A program made the translations under genes and the position numbers. A DNA stretch of 64,000 nt from Streptomyces humicola (GTDB lineage Bacteria > Actinomycetota > Actinomycetes > Streptomycetales > Streptomycetaceae), in NCBI RefSeq assembly GCF_024436035.1, contig NZ_JANFNG010000001.1:637689-701688 (forward strand). Direction: 5' to 3'. Numbering within the stretch: the stretch's first letter is position 1; each line of letters starts with the position of its first letter. Under the pieces are notes generated by a model. It did no database searches. It was given only the letters and a program-made list of their open reading frames with translations, and was not told the origin of the DNA. Below, piece by piece: positions 20,219-28,087 of this stretch.

Positions 20219-22759
20219 CTATCCCCCCGGCTGCTTGGGCGAGGGACTGGTGGTGGTCCCGCCTGTCGTACCTCCGTTGGTGGTCCCGGAGGTTGTTCCC
20301 GATGTGTTGCCGCCGCCGGTGGTTCCGCTGCTGGTGCCGCCGAAGAAGCCTCCGGTGAAGCCGCCGGTGGTCGAGGTCGACGTGTCGGTCGGCGACGGGC
20401 TCGCGCAGCCCCTCTTCCGCTGGAAGCAGGGCGTCAGCGTCGGGCTCGGCGTGGCCGACGCAGTCGCCGTGGCGGTCGGCGTCGTGGTCGGCGTGGGGCT
20501 CGCCGTGGGGGCACCGTTCTCGTTCGCTCCCTGGCCGGTCGGCGGGGCGGGCGGGAACTGCTGGACGGGCTGGCCGGCCAGCGCCGCGGTCATGTAGTCG
20601 GTCCACACCTCGGTCGGCATGTCCGCGCCGAAGACCTTGCTGTAGCCGCCGACGCCGACCATCGACTGCAGGCCGACGTTGTTCGGATCCTCCTTGAACA
20701 TGGAGACCGCGGTGGTCAGCTGCGGCGTGTAGCCGATGAACCAGGCGGACTTGTAGTCGTCGGTGGTACCGGTCTTGCCGGCCGCGGGACGGCCCAGCGC
20801 CTTGGCGTTGGTACCGGTGCCCTGCTGGACCACGCCTTGGAGGACGTTGGTGACGGTGTTGGCGGTCGAGGCCGGCATCGCATAGTTCCCGGTGGGGGCG
20901 TCGAAGCCGGGCAGCTGCTCGGAGCCGTTCGAGTCGGCGTGGAGGACCCTGGTCACCGAGTACGGGTCGTGCTCGACACCGGCGTCATCGAAGGTGCTGT
21001 ACGCGTCGGCCATCCGGATCGCGGACGGTGTCGAGGTGCCGATGAAGAAGCCCGCGGTGTTGTACTGCAGGCTGCTTCTCAGCAGCCCGGCCTTGATCGC
21101 CTCCTGCTCCACGGTGTCGTATCCGACGTATTCGCCGAGCTGGACGTACGGGGTGTTGACCGACTGCTGCATCGCCAGGCTCAGCGGGATGTAACCCCAC
21201 TTCTGGTTGGTGTCGTTGTGCTGGTGCAGCAGGCCGGTCGGGTCGGTGGAGTCGGTGATGTAGTTGCCGTTCTGGTCCTTGATCTCGATGCCGTCGTCAC
21301 CGTTGAACTTGCTCGACGGCGTGATCTGCGACGGTTGCTGGCCTGGTGAGAGCACCGCGCCGTGGTCGATGGCGGCGGCGAGGTCGAAGGGCTTGAAGGT
21401 GGAGCCGACGGGAACCCCGGTCGCGTCGGCGTTGTCGGTGTAATGCCCCTTGTCATAGCCCGGGCCACCGTAGAGAGCGACGATCGCACCGGTCTTGGGG
21501 TCGACCGAGGCGGCCCCGACCTGGACGTTCTTATCCGCCGACCGGTTCTGCGGGTCGAGATGGTTCTTGCTCATCTTGGCGACGGCTGTGCTGAGTTCAC
21601 TGACCTTGTTCTTGTCGAAGGTCGTGTAGATCTGGTAGCCGCCCTTGTTGAACTGCTGGTCGGTGATGTTCGCGTGGGACTCCACGTACTTCGTGGCGGC
21701 ATCGACCAGATAGCCGACCTGACCGCTCATCCCGCTGTCGGTCGCCATCGGCTTCGGCGTCGGGAAACCGGCCGCCTTCCACTTGGCCTCGTCGGTCGCA
21801 CTGAGCTGGCCGATCTTGACCATGCGGTCGAGGACGTACGTCCAGCGCGCCTCCGCGGTCTGCCTCGCTACCGGGTCGGTGTCCGCGTTCATCATCAGGC
21901 TCGGCTCGTTGACCGTGGCGGTGAGGAACGCGCCCTGGCTGACATTCAGTTTGTTGGCAGGGATGCCGTAGTAGGCCTCGGCGGCGGCCTGGATCCCGTA
22001 CGCACCGCGTCCGTAGTAGTTGGTGTTGAGGTACCCCTGAAGGATCTGTTCCTTGCTGTACTTCGTGCCGATCTTCAGCGAGATCATGATCTCGTCGAGC
22101 TTGCGGGTGATGGTCTGGTTCTGGTTGAGGTAGTAGTTCTTGACGAACTGCTGGGTGATGGTCGAGCCGGACTGTACGTCACCGCCCGAGGCCATGTGGT
22201 AGACCGCGCGCAGGATCCCCTGCGGGTCGACGCCGGGGTCGGTGTAGAAGGAGGAGTTCTCCGCCGCGAGGAAGTCCCACTGCACAGGGGGCGGGATTTC
22301 GCTCAGATTGACGTTTTGCCGGTCGACCTGGCCGACGCTGGCCATCTGCGTACCGTCGGCCCAGTAGAAGACGTTGTTCTGCAGCTGTGTGCTCGGGTTG
22401 GGGCTGGGTATGGAGACCGTGGCGTAGGCGAACGCCACTGCCCCCAGCATGCCGCCGAAGCCGATCACGAAGACGCTGAGCACTTGCTTCCACGACGGCA
22501 GCCACCGCCGAAGACCCCGCTTGCCGGAGCGCGGATAGTCGATGAAGCGCCTCTTGCCGCTCGGCGTACCCCGGCCCGCATCGACCCGCCGGCCGTCAGA
22601 TCTGCGGCGCCCCGAGCGGCGGTTCGCGGCCTGAGCAGCCTTGCGCATCTCGGCGCGCGTCATCCGCGGCTGTTCGCCGCCGGGCCCCATGCCGTCCGGG
22701 CGCCCGCCGGGCTGCCCACCTCCGATCGGCCGTGAGGGTTTGCGTCGGTGTTCGCTCAT
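20219..22759 (-). CDS. Bifunctional class A penicillin-binding protein
   Basis: An 846-residue peptidoglycan glycosyltransferase/transpeptidase. After a basic cytoplasmic stretch it has one membrane helix (~92-114). The GT51 domain shows AAENSSFYTDPGVDP with Glu ~167 (the usual EDxxF has Asn in place of Asp), GSTITQQFVKNYYLNQNQTI, and RKLDEIMISLKIGTKYSKEQ. The transpeptidase has SxxK as STFK near 453, SVN near 532 and KTGTT near 662. The tail is Thr/Pro/Gly-rich with two Cys (CFQRKRGC). ATG 22759 (MSEHRRKPSRP) with GAGAG just upstream is preferred over the longer frame. Confidence 0.92.
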   Translation of the reverse strand: MSEHRRKPSRPIGGGQPGGRPDGMGPGGEQPRMTRAEMRKAAQAANRRSGRRRSDGRRVDAGRGTPSGKRRFIDYPRSGKRGLRRWLPSWKQVLSVFVIGFGGMLGAVAFAYATVSIPSPNPSTQLQNNVFYWADGTQMASVGQVDRQNVNLSEIPPPVQWDFLAAENSSFYTDPGVDPQGILRAVYHMASGGDVQSGSTITQQFVKNYYLNQNQTITRKLDEIMISLKIGTKYSKEQILQGYLNTNYYGRGAYGIQAAAEAYYGIPANKLNVSQGAFLTATVNEPSLMMNADTDPVARQTAEARWTYVLDRMVKIGQLSATDEAKWKAAGFPTPKPMATDSGMSGQVGYLVDAATKYVESHANITDQQFNKGGYQIYTTFDKNKVSELSTAVAKMSKNHLDPQNRSADKNVQVGAASVDPKTGAIVALYGGPGYDKGHYTDNADATGVPVGSTFKPFDLAAAIDHGAVLSPGQQPSQITPSSKFNGDDGIEIKDQNGNYITDSTDPTGLLHQHNDTNQKWGYIPLSLAMQQSVNTPYVQLGEYVGYDTVEQEAIKAGLLRSSLQYNTAGFFIGTSTPSAIRMADAYSTFDDAGVEHDPYSVTRVLHADSNGSEQLPGFDAPTGNYAMPASTANTVTNVLQGVVQQGTGTNAKALGRPAAGKTGTTDDYKSAWFIGYTPQLTTAVSMFKEDPNNVGLQSMVGVGGYSKVFGADMPTEVWTDYMTAALAGQPVQQFPPAPPTGQGANENGAPTASPTPTTTPTATATASATPSPTLTPCFQRKRGCASPSPTDTSTSTTGGFTGGFFGGTSSGTTGGGNTSGTTSGTTNGGTTGGTTTSPSPKQPGG

Positions 22760-22964
22760 TCTCTCGCTGCTTTCGATCAGGTATGTCGCCCGGTCGCGGC
22801 TGTTGTGGGATGCGCGGAGGATAGCCCGGAAACATGGGAAGGCCATACGGCAGGGTGATTGGTCCCCCTTGTTCTGGTTGTCGCATTCCGGTATGGCATG
22901 TCATGCCATGTCCCGCCTCGCATCCGCTGCGGGAGTAAAGCTTAGTCCTACGCTCTGTAGTAGC

Positions 22965-23822
22965 TCAGGGGCGCACCAGGGGCAGGCTCTGCAGTCGCAG
23001 CGCCTGGCAGACCGCGTACGTCGAGGCGGCGAACGGTGGATAGCCCAGGTAGCCGAGGAGTGGCATCCGGAACAGGTGGGGCGCCGTCTGCAGGTGCGGG
23101 ATCGTGTAGACCCAGTGGTAACCGGCCGAACCGCCGTTCCACAGCTCCCAGAAGAAGCCGGCGGTCAGGCCGGCCAGCGCCAGTGCCGCCGCCGTTCCCC
23201 ACCGCCCTTCGGCCGCCTCACCCAGCAGGCTGGGCCGCCCGGCGCGGTAGTTGAGCGGATCGAGGAGCAGGAAAGGGATGAACCAGAGCAAAGGGAACGC
23301 CTCGCGCGGAAAGGCGAGCGTCAACGCCAGCGCCACGACACCGGCGAACGGCAGAACCACCGACGCGGGCCCGACATGAGGGAGACGGCCGCCGCTCAAT
23401 CGCCGCACGCGCCTCACGGAGCGGTACAGGTCGAGGGTCTCATAGAGCGCGGGGATTACGATGCTTGCCGTGATGCCCTGGGCGACATCCCAGTGCAGCC
23501 GTCCGTGGCGGGCAGGCGCCGCGTAGTACCAGTTGCGGATGACGTGGTTGACGAGCTCGTGCAGCGCCCAATAGGCGGAGGAGGCCGGGAAGAGCGCGAG
23601 GAACGCCCACGGCCGGCGGGTCATGAAGGAGCTGGCGGTGCGCAGCTGCACCAAGCCGTCGACGGTGAGGATGTAACCCAGCCACAGCGGCAGGAAGACC
23701 TCCTGCGAATACGCGCTCGTCCAGCTCCAGTACACGGACCAGAAGACGGCGACGAGAACGAGACCCGCCACCAGCTGCCAGGGCGTACGGGCCCGCCGAC
23801 GGAGTCGGCCGATGTGGCGCAT
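22965..23822 (-). CDS. Polytopic membrane protein of unknown function
   Basis: A 285-residue integral membrane protein with about eight hydrophobic segments. Conserved-looking aromatic and His residues lie at membrane edges: ALHELVNHVIRNWYY near residue 90, and FFWELWNGGSAGYHWVYTIP followed by MPLLGYLGYPPFAASTYAV near 225-265. The second block resembles uncharacterised bacterial membrane proteins with FWExWN...GYPPFA patterns. No enzyme motif is recognised. GGGAAGGG precedes ATG 23822. Confidence 0.75.
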   Translation of the reverse strand: MRHIGRLRRRARTPWQLVAGLVLVAVFWSVYWSWTSAYSQEVFLPLWLGYILTVDGLVQLRTASSFMTRRPWAFLALFPASSAYWALHELVNHVIRNWYYAAPARHGRLHWDVAQGITASIVIPALYETLDLYRSVRRVRRLSGGRLPHVGPASVVLPFAGVVALALTLAFPREAFPLLWFIPFLLLDPLNYRAGRPSLLGEAAEGRWGTAAALALAGLTAGFFWELWNGGSAGYHWVYTIPHLQTAPHLFRMPLLGYLGYPPFAASTYAVCQALRLQSLPLVRP

Positions 23823-23978
23823 ACAGGCCCTTCCCGTTGATCCCTTTCGTCAATTCTTCTGTTCAAAATAGATGACGTGGGGCCTTTCGTCCCTTGCTGA
23901 GGTGACCTAAGACGCCCCCGCGCCCCAGTCGCCCGTGTTTGCCGTGGAACCACCCGGAAACGGGCGAAAGAGCAAGGA

Positions 23979-24359
23979 ATGAAGTTCACTGACCGAACGA
24001 GCGCGGAGGGTATCGCCGCCGAGGTGCGGTGCGACGGCTACAAGGACGACCGCTGTTTGTGCACATGCACACTGCGGCACGACTGGGCGGCAGTGCCCAA
24101 GCAGGAGTTCTACACCGTGCTGCGCGGCCCCGAGCGCATGCCGGTCGCCGCGAAATTCCTCGGGGCCGTCCTGGTGGAGGCCGCCCGCATGGAGAAGGCG
24201 CGGGGCGATTTCTTCGCCTGGTGCGACGACACCGGGTTTTCTCCCGCCGATGAGGAGGCGCACGTGATGTTCCGGCTGGTGCGGAACCAGACCGGCACGC
24301 TCAAGCGCTTCCTCGCGGACAAATACGAGGTATACGTACGACTGTCCGAGGATATATGA
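23979..24359 (+). CDS. Conserved hypothetical protein
   Basis: A 126-residue soluble protein with clustered Cys near the start (CLCTC) and an alpha-helical C-terminal half (EEAHVMFRLVRNQTGTLKRF). I recognise it as a streptomycete-type protein without function. Its ATG follows AAGGA directly. The stop overlaps the next start (ATGA at 24356), so the pair is an operon. Confidence 0.6.
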   Translation: MKFTDRTSAEGIAAEVRCDGYKDDRCLCTCTLRHDWAAVPKQEFYTVLRGPERMPVAAKFLGAVLVEAARMEKARGDFFAWCDDTGFSPADEEAHVMFRLVRNQTGTLKRFLADKYEVYVRLSEDI

Positions 24360-24568
24360 TCAAGGGCTGCAACGGTCGGCTGCTGGCGGTCGGTGACCGG
24401 GTACGTACCGACGGCGGCGTGGGCACCGTCATGCACGCCGGCATGTTCAAGGGGGCGCCCGGGGTGTGGGTGCGCCAGCCCCTGGCCGTTCCCTTCAACG
24501 GCCAGGACACCGTGACGGAGATCCTCAGGCCGTGGCTGGTCGAGGCCGTCGAGGCGGTGGCCGGCTGA
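24356..24568 (+). CDS. Small KOW/SH3-like hypothetical protein
   Basis: A 70-residue protein. The pattern LLAVGDRVRTDGGVGTVMHA, then GVWVRQPLAV, resembles a small beta-barrel of the KOW/SH3 kind (VGDxVxxxxGxGxV). It is translationally coupled to the preceding gene by a 4-base overlap, so the two products probably act together. No function can be assigned. Confidence 0.55.
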   Translation: MIKGCNGRLLAVGDRVRTDGGVGTVMHAGMFKGAPGVWVRQPLAVPFNGQDTVTEILRPWLVEAVEAVAG

Positions 24569-24627
24569 CACCCGCGGACCGGCCGGCCACCGCCTCCCGC
24601 GGCGTCACCCCACGCGGGGTCACCCCA

Positions 24628-25209
24628 CTATGGGGCCGCTGTGCGCAGCGGGGTGATCTGCTGGATGTCGTAGCGCTCGCGCAGCGCCGCGATGGCCGAG
24701 AGATCCGGCGGCCCGCCGGCGGAGAAGATCTCCAGCAGCTCCTCGAAGTACCGCTCGTGGGCGGGCGGCGGAGCGGCCTGCACCAACATCCGGGCCGGTG
24801 TGTCGGTCGGGTTGGCGAACGCGTGGGGGCACCCCGGTGGCACGTGGGCCACGGTGCCGGCGGTCGCCCTGACCGGGCGCGCGCCCGAAGCGGACTCCCA
24901 CGACCGCCAGTTGTCGGGCGTGCGGGTCCGGGGTTCGAAGGCGAGCAGCTCGAGCTCGCCCTCGATCACGTAGAACAGCTCCTCGCTGTTGGCGTGCGCA
25001 TGCGCGCCCACGTCGAACCCCGGCGGCACGACCACCTCGAAGACCGAGCCCACGGTGGTGCGGTCACCGGTCACCTTGAAGGTGACCTCGTGTGCGTGCG
25101 TCACCAGTCTGCGGCCCTGGCCAGGCGGCACCACGAGCCCGTCCGTCACCTTCGTCGCGCTGTTCGCGCTGTTCGCGCTCAGCGCGCCCATCGCATCCAG
25201 TGCAGTCAT
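24628..25209 (-). CDS. Cupin protein, probable THN quinone-forming monooxygenase (MomA-like)
   Basis: A 193-residue cupin. Cupin motif 1 is GAHAHANSEELFYVIEGELEL and motif 2 is HVPPGCPHAFANP. Genes of this type sit beside rppA and a CYP158A P450 in several streptomycetes. MomA of S. antibioticus is a cupin-fold monooxygenase that oxidises 1,3,6,8-tetrahydroxynaphthalene to flaviolin. The order here (rppA, P450, cupin, all leftward) makes that role likely. The functional call rests mainly on context, because cupins are diverse. It lies 25 bases downstream of the P450 stop. Confidence 0.75.
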   Translation of the reverse strand: MTALDAMGALSANSANSATKVTDGLVVPPGQGRRLVTHAHEVTFKVTGDRTTVGSVFEVVVPPGFDVGAHAHANSEELFYVIEGELELLAFEPRTRTPDNWRSWESASGARPVRATAGTVAHVPPGCPHAFANPTDTPARMLVQAAPPPAHERYFEELLEIFSAGGPPDLSAIAALRERYDIQQITPLRTAAP

Positions 25210-25234
25210 CGCCGGCTCACCTCACTCACCACGT

Positions 25235-26449
25235 TCACCATGTCACGGGAAGGGCTTCGGGGCCGCGGATCAGCTCGCCGCGCCGCCATGCGATCTGCTC
25301 GGGCGGTACGGCGAGGCGAAGCCGCGGGAAACGGTCGATCAGGCTGCCGATCATCACCTGGCACTCCATCCGGGCCAGCCACGGTCCGACGCAGTAGTGC
25401 GGCCCGTTGCCGAACGCCAGATGCGCGTTGCCGGTGCGGTCGAAGTCGATGCGGTGCGGGTCCTCGAACCGCTCCGGATCCCGGCTGGCCGCCACGTACG
25501 AGACGTAGACGGTGTCGCCGCGCCGGATCGTGATGCCGCCGTACGGGACGTCCTCGGTCGCGACCCTGGCCATGCCCACCGCGTTGCGGTGCGGCACATA
25601 GCGGAGCAGCTCTTCGACGGCCTGCGGCAGCACCTCCGGCTCGGCGCGCAGCCTCGCCAGGTGCTCGGGGTGGGTCAGCAGCAGGTAGACCATGTTGGAG
25701 CTGTTGAACCGCACCGAGTTGGTGCCGCTGATCTCCATCAGCACCGCCATCGCCACGAGCTCCTTGCGGGTGAGCTCACCGTCGAGCTCGGCGGCGGCCA
25801 TGGCGCTGACCACGTCGTCCCGCGGGTCGTCGGTCCGCGCGGTCGCCAACGCGTCGAAGTACGCGCCGATCTCCTCCTTGGCCCGTTCGCTCACCGCCCG
25901 CCCGTGCGAGGCGGAGATGACCCTGCGGGCCCAGTGAGCGATCTTCGGCCAGTCCTCCTCGGGCACGCCCATCAGCTCACTGATACCGGCGAGCGAGAAG
26001 GGGGTGTTGAGGTGCTCCATGACGTCCGTGGGCGGTCCCGCCTGCTCCATCCCGTCGAGCATGCGGTCGGCGATCTGCTGGGCGCGCGGCCTCAGTTGCT
26101 CAACGCGGCGTGCGGTGAACATCTTCGCCACCGTCTTGCGCAGCCTGGTGTGCTCCGGCGGATCGGTGAACCCCACCGCGTCGTCGAGCGGGATGAAGTG
26201 CGGCGCAAGCCGTGTCACGTCGCGTCCGACCAGTGCCTCCCGGCTGAACCGGGGGTCGGTGGTGACGAACCTGACGTCCTCGTACTTGGCCGCGACCCAC
26301 GCGTCGCCCTCGCCGTGAGGGAGCTTGATGCGGGTCATCGAGTCCTCGTGGAGCAGCTCTTCCATCACCGGGTCGAAGTCCATCGCGTCGACGTCGTCGA
26401 CGCTCCAAAAGCGTGCCGGTGGCTGCTGCTCCTTCGGCTGCGTGGTCAT
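25235..26449 (-). CDS. Cytochrome P450, CYP158A-like (flaviolin-coupling type)
   Basis: A 404-residue soluble P450. The haem loop is FGNGPHYCVG with Cys ~353, the ExxR motif is EELLR, and the C-terminus RGELIRGPEALPVTW is nearly that of CYP158A enzymes. CYP158A2 of S. coelicolor couples flaviolin to biflaviolin and triflaviolin. The I-helix has EISGTNSVRFNSSNM in place of the usual AGxxT pair, as in CYP158A-like enzymes that lack the conserved Thr. ATG 26449 is preceded by GAGGAGGCAC. It is co-directional with rppA, 74 bases apart, across an 11-bp repeat array. Confidence 0.88.
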   Translation of the reverse strand: MTTQPKEQQPPARFWSVDDVDAMDFDPVMEELLHEDSMTRIKLPHGEGDAWVAAKYEDVRFVTTDPRFSREALVGRDVTRLAPHFIPLDDAVGFTDPPEHTRLRKTVAKMFTARRVEQLRPRAQQIADRMLDGMEQAGPPTDVMEHLNTPFSLAGISELMGVPEEDWPKIAHWARRVISASHGRAVSERAKEEIGAYFDALATARTDDPRDDVVSAMAAAELDGELTRKELVAMAVLMEISGTNSVRFNSSNMVYLLLTHPEHLARLRAEPEVLPQAVEELLRYVPHRNAVGMARVATEDVPYGGITIRRGDTVYVSYVAASRDPERFEDPHRIDFDRTGNAHLAFGNGPHYCVGPWLARMECQVMIGSLIDRFPRLRLAVPPEQIAWRRGELIRGPEALPVTW

Positions 26450-26473
26450 AGTGCCTCCTCTGCTTCTGCTGCG

Positions 26474-26523
26474 CCTGAACGGGTCCTGAACCGTTCCTGA
26501 ACCGGTCCTGGACCGGTCCTGAG
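26474..26523. repeat. 11-bp direct repeat array between rppA and the P450
   Basis: Four full units (26474, 26485, 26496, 26507) and a partial fifth lie between the rppA stop and the P450 Shine-Dalgarno. On the coding (minus) strand each has GTTCAGG or GGTCCAGG followed by 3-4 bases. The 11-base spacing is that of PhoP or SARP/AfsR direct-repeat boxes, and GTTCA matches five of seven bases of the PHO heptamer GTTCACC. Confidence 0.7.
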
Positions 26524-27594
26524 CTAGGCGGCTGCCGCCTCGGGCGGCGACGAGGTCCAGCTGCCCAGGCAGATCTCCGCGGTGATCCCGGGCCCGAATC
26601 CGGCCAGCAGCCCCTTGTGGGAGTCGACGGCAGACGCCTCGTCGAACATCCGGGCAAGAGCGTCGAGCACCACGGCGCTCGCGATGTTGCCGTACTCGGT
26701 GAGCGTGGCCCGGCTGAAGCGGAACGCCTCCGGCGGAACGAGCAGGAAGCGGCACAGGTCGTCAAGGATGCGTGGACCGCCCGCGTGGATGATGTAGAAG
26801 TCCAGGTCGGACGCGTCCCAGCGGTGCTCGGCCGCGACCGCCTTGAGCGCGGGGGCGAGCGGCTCCATGGTCCCCGGCACCCGCTTGTCGAGCTGGAAGT
26901 GGAACCCCGTGGGCCGGACCGCGTAGGAGATCCAGTCCTCGGTGTTCGGGATCAGGTAGGACCCGTTGCGCTCCAGCCGGACTCCGGTGCCGCCCCGGCC
27001 CCGGACGACGGCGGCCGCGATGCCGTCGCCGAACAGGCCGTTGGAGAGCAGCGATCCCACGCCGAGGTCGGTGGGCTGGTAGCACAGCGAGCAGAACTCG
27101 CATGCCACGACCAGCGCATTGGCCTCGGGGTAGGCGGTGCAGAAGTCGTGGGCACGGTTGATGGCGGCTCCGCCCGCCGCGCAGCCGAGCTGGGCGATCG
27201 GCATCTGCCGGGTCTCCGACCGGAAGCCGAGGGTGTTGATGAGCCAGGCTGTCAGCGACGGCATCATGAACCCGGTGCAGGAGACGTAGATGATCAGGTC
27301 GATCTCCTCCGGCTCCACTCCGGCGTTGTCGAGCGCCCGGAGCACCACGGCCGGGACGCGGGCCTTGGCCTCTTCCTCATACGTCTCGCTGCGCGCATCG
27401 AAGCCGGGGTGCTTCAGCACGTCCTCGATCGGCTGGATCAGGTGTCTCTTGGCCACGCCTGTGTTCCTGATGAGCCTCAGGACGAGCCCGAGTTGGGGGT
27501 GATCGACGTGAGTGGTCCGCGCCAGTTCCAGGGTGTCGTCCATGGTGATGACGTGTTCGGGAACCGCGACTGCTGGCTTGCACAGAACCGCCAT
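26524..27594 (-). CDS. rppA: Type III polyketide synthase, 1,3,6,8-tetrahydroxynaphthalene synthase
   Basis: A 356-residue chalcone-synthase-fold enzyme that condenses five malonyl-CoA to THN, precursor of flaviolin and melanin-like pigments. The catalytic triad is in place: Cys138 in QLGCAAGGAA, His ~270 in IIHAGGPRILD, and Asn ~303 in EYGNIASAV. The N-terminus AVLCKPAVAVPEHVITMDDT and RLIRNTGVAKRHLIQP are RppA-like. ATG 27594 has GGAGAG upstream. It leads a leftward rppA-P450-cupin operon, divergent from acetyl-CoA carboxylase genes that would supply its substrate. Confidence 0.95.
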   Translation of the reverse strand: MAVLCKPAVAVPEHVITMDDTLELARTTHVDHPQLGLVLRLIRNTGVAKRHLIQPIEDVLKHPGFDARSETYEEEAKARVPAVVLRALDNAGVEPEEIDLIIYVSCTGFMMPSLTAWLINTLGFRSETRQMPIAQLGCAAGGAAINRAHDFCTAYPEANALVVACEFCSLCYQPTDLGVGSLLSNGLFGDGIAAAVVRGRGGTGVRLERNGSYLIPNTEDWISYAVRPTGFHFQLDKRVPGTMEPLAPALKAVAAEHRWDASDLDFYIIHAGGPRILDDLCRFLLVPPEAFRFSRATLTEYGNIASAVVLDALARMFDEASAVDSHKGLLAGFGPGITAEICLGSWTSSPPEAAAA

Positions 27595-28087
27595 GGATCT
27601 CTCCTCGCAGACTGTGTTGTCGCCGACTGTGTGTTCGCACGGAATGCGACCCGGGCTGCGAAAGGGGCCTGCGCGGGCTTGCGGAGTGCAAGCCGCCGCG
27701 GGTCCCGTGCGGTGTGCCGATGCGGTTGTCGATCTCGTCCCAACGCTACGGCAGGGGTTCCGACCCTGCATGTCGAGACCGTGAACCTTTGGCCATAGAT
27801 ACTTCTGAGCTGCACTCATGGAGGCCTGAAGCGGGGCGGACGGTGCTCCGGTTGCGGCCCGTAACCCACCGGCGCACCATCGACACAAGCGGTCCCGGTG
27901 ACCACTGCCGCCGCCTCGCCCTTCATCCGACTCCGTCGGCGGGCAGGCACGGTGAGCCATCGTCAGGAGGATCGCTACATCTGCGGTTGCACTCAACAGC
28001 GACATCAGCCGACGTACGTCGGCGGGACATCAGCCGGCTCACGCTGGCGGACTCATCCGCGATTCCGCGGCGACCGCTGGAGGTCCG
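27595..28087. promoter_or_regulatory. Divergent rppA / accDA control region
   Basis: About 490 bases with no gene, between divergent rppA and accDA. It must hold both promoters. The only strong symmetry I see is the palindrome at 28008-28023 and its flanking direct repeats, on the accDA side. Confidence 0.5.
28001..28036. promoter_or_regulatory. Palindrome flanked by direct repeats before accDA
   Basis: A perfect 16-bp palindrome, GCCGACGTACGTCGGC (28008-28023), lies between two copies of GACATCAGCCG (28001-28011 and 28026-28036). It ends about 50 bases before the accDA start, which suits a repressor site for a TetR- or MarR-type dimer. Confidence 0.55.
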
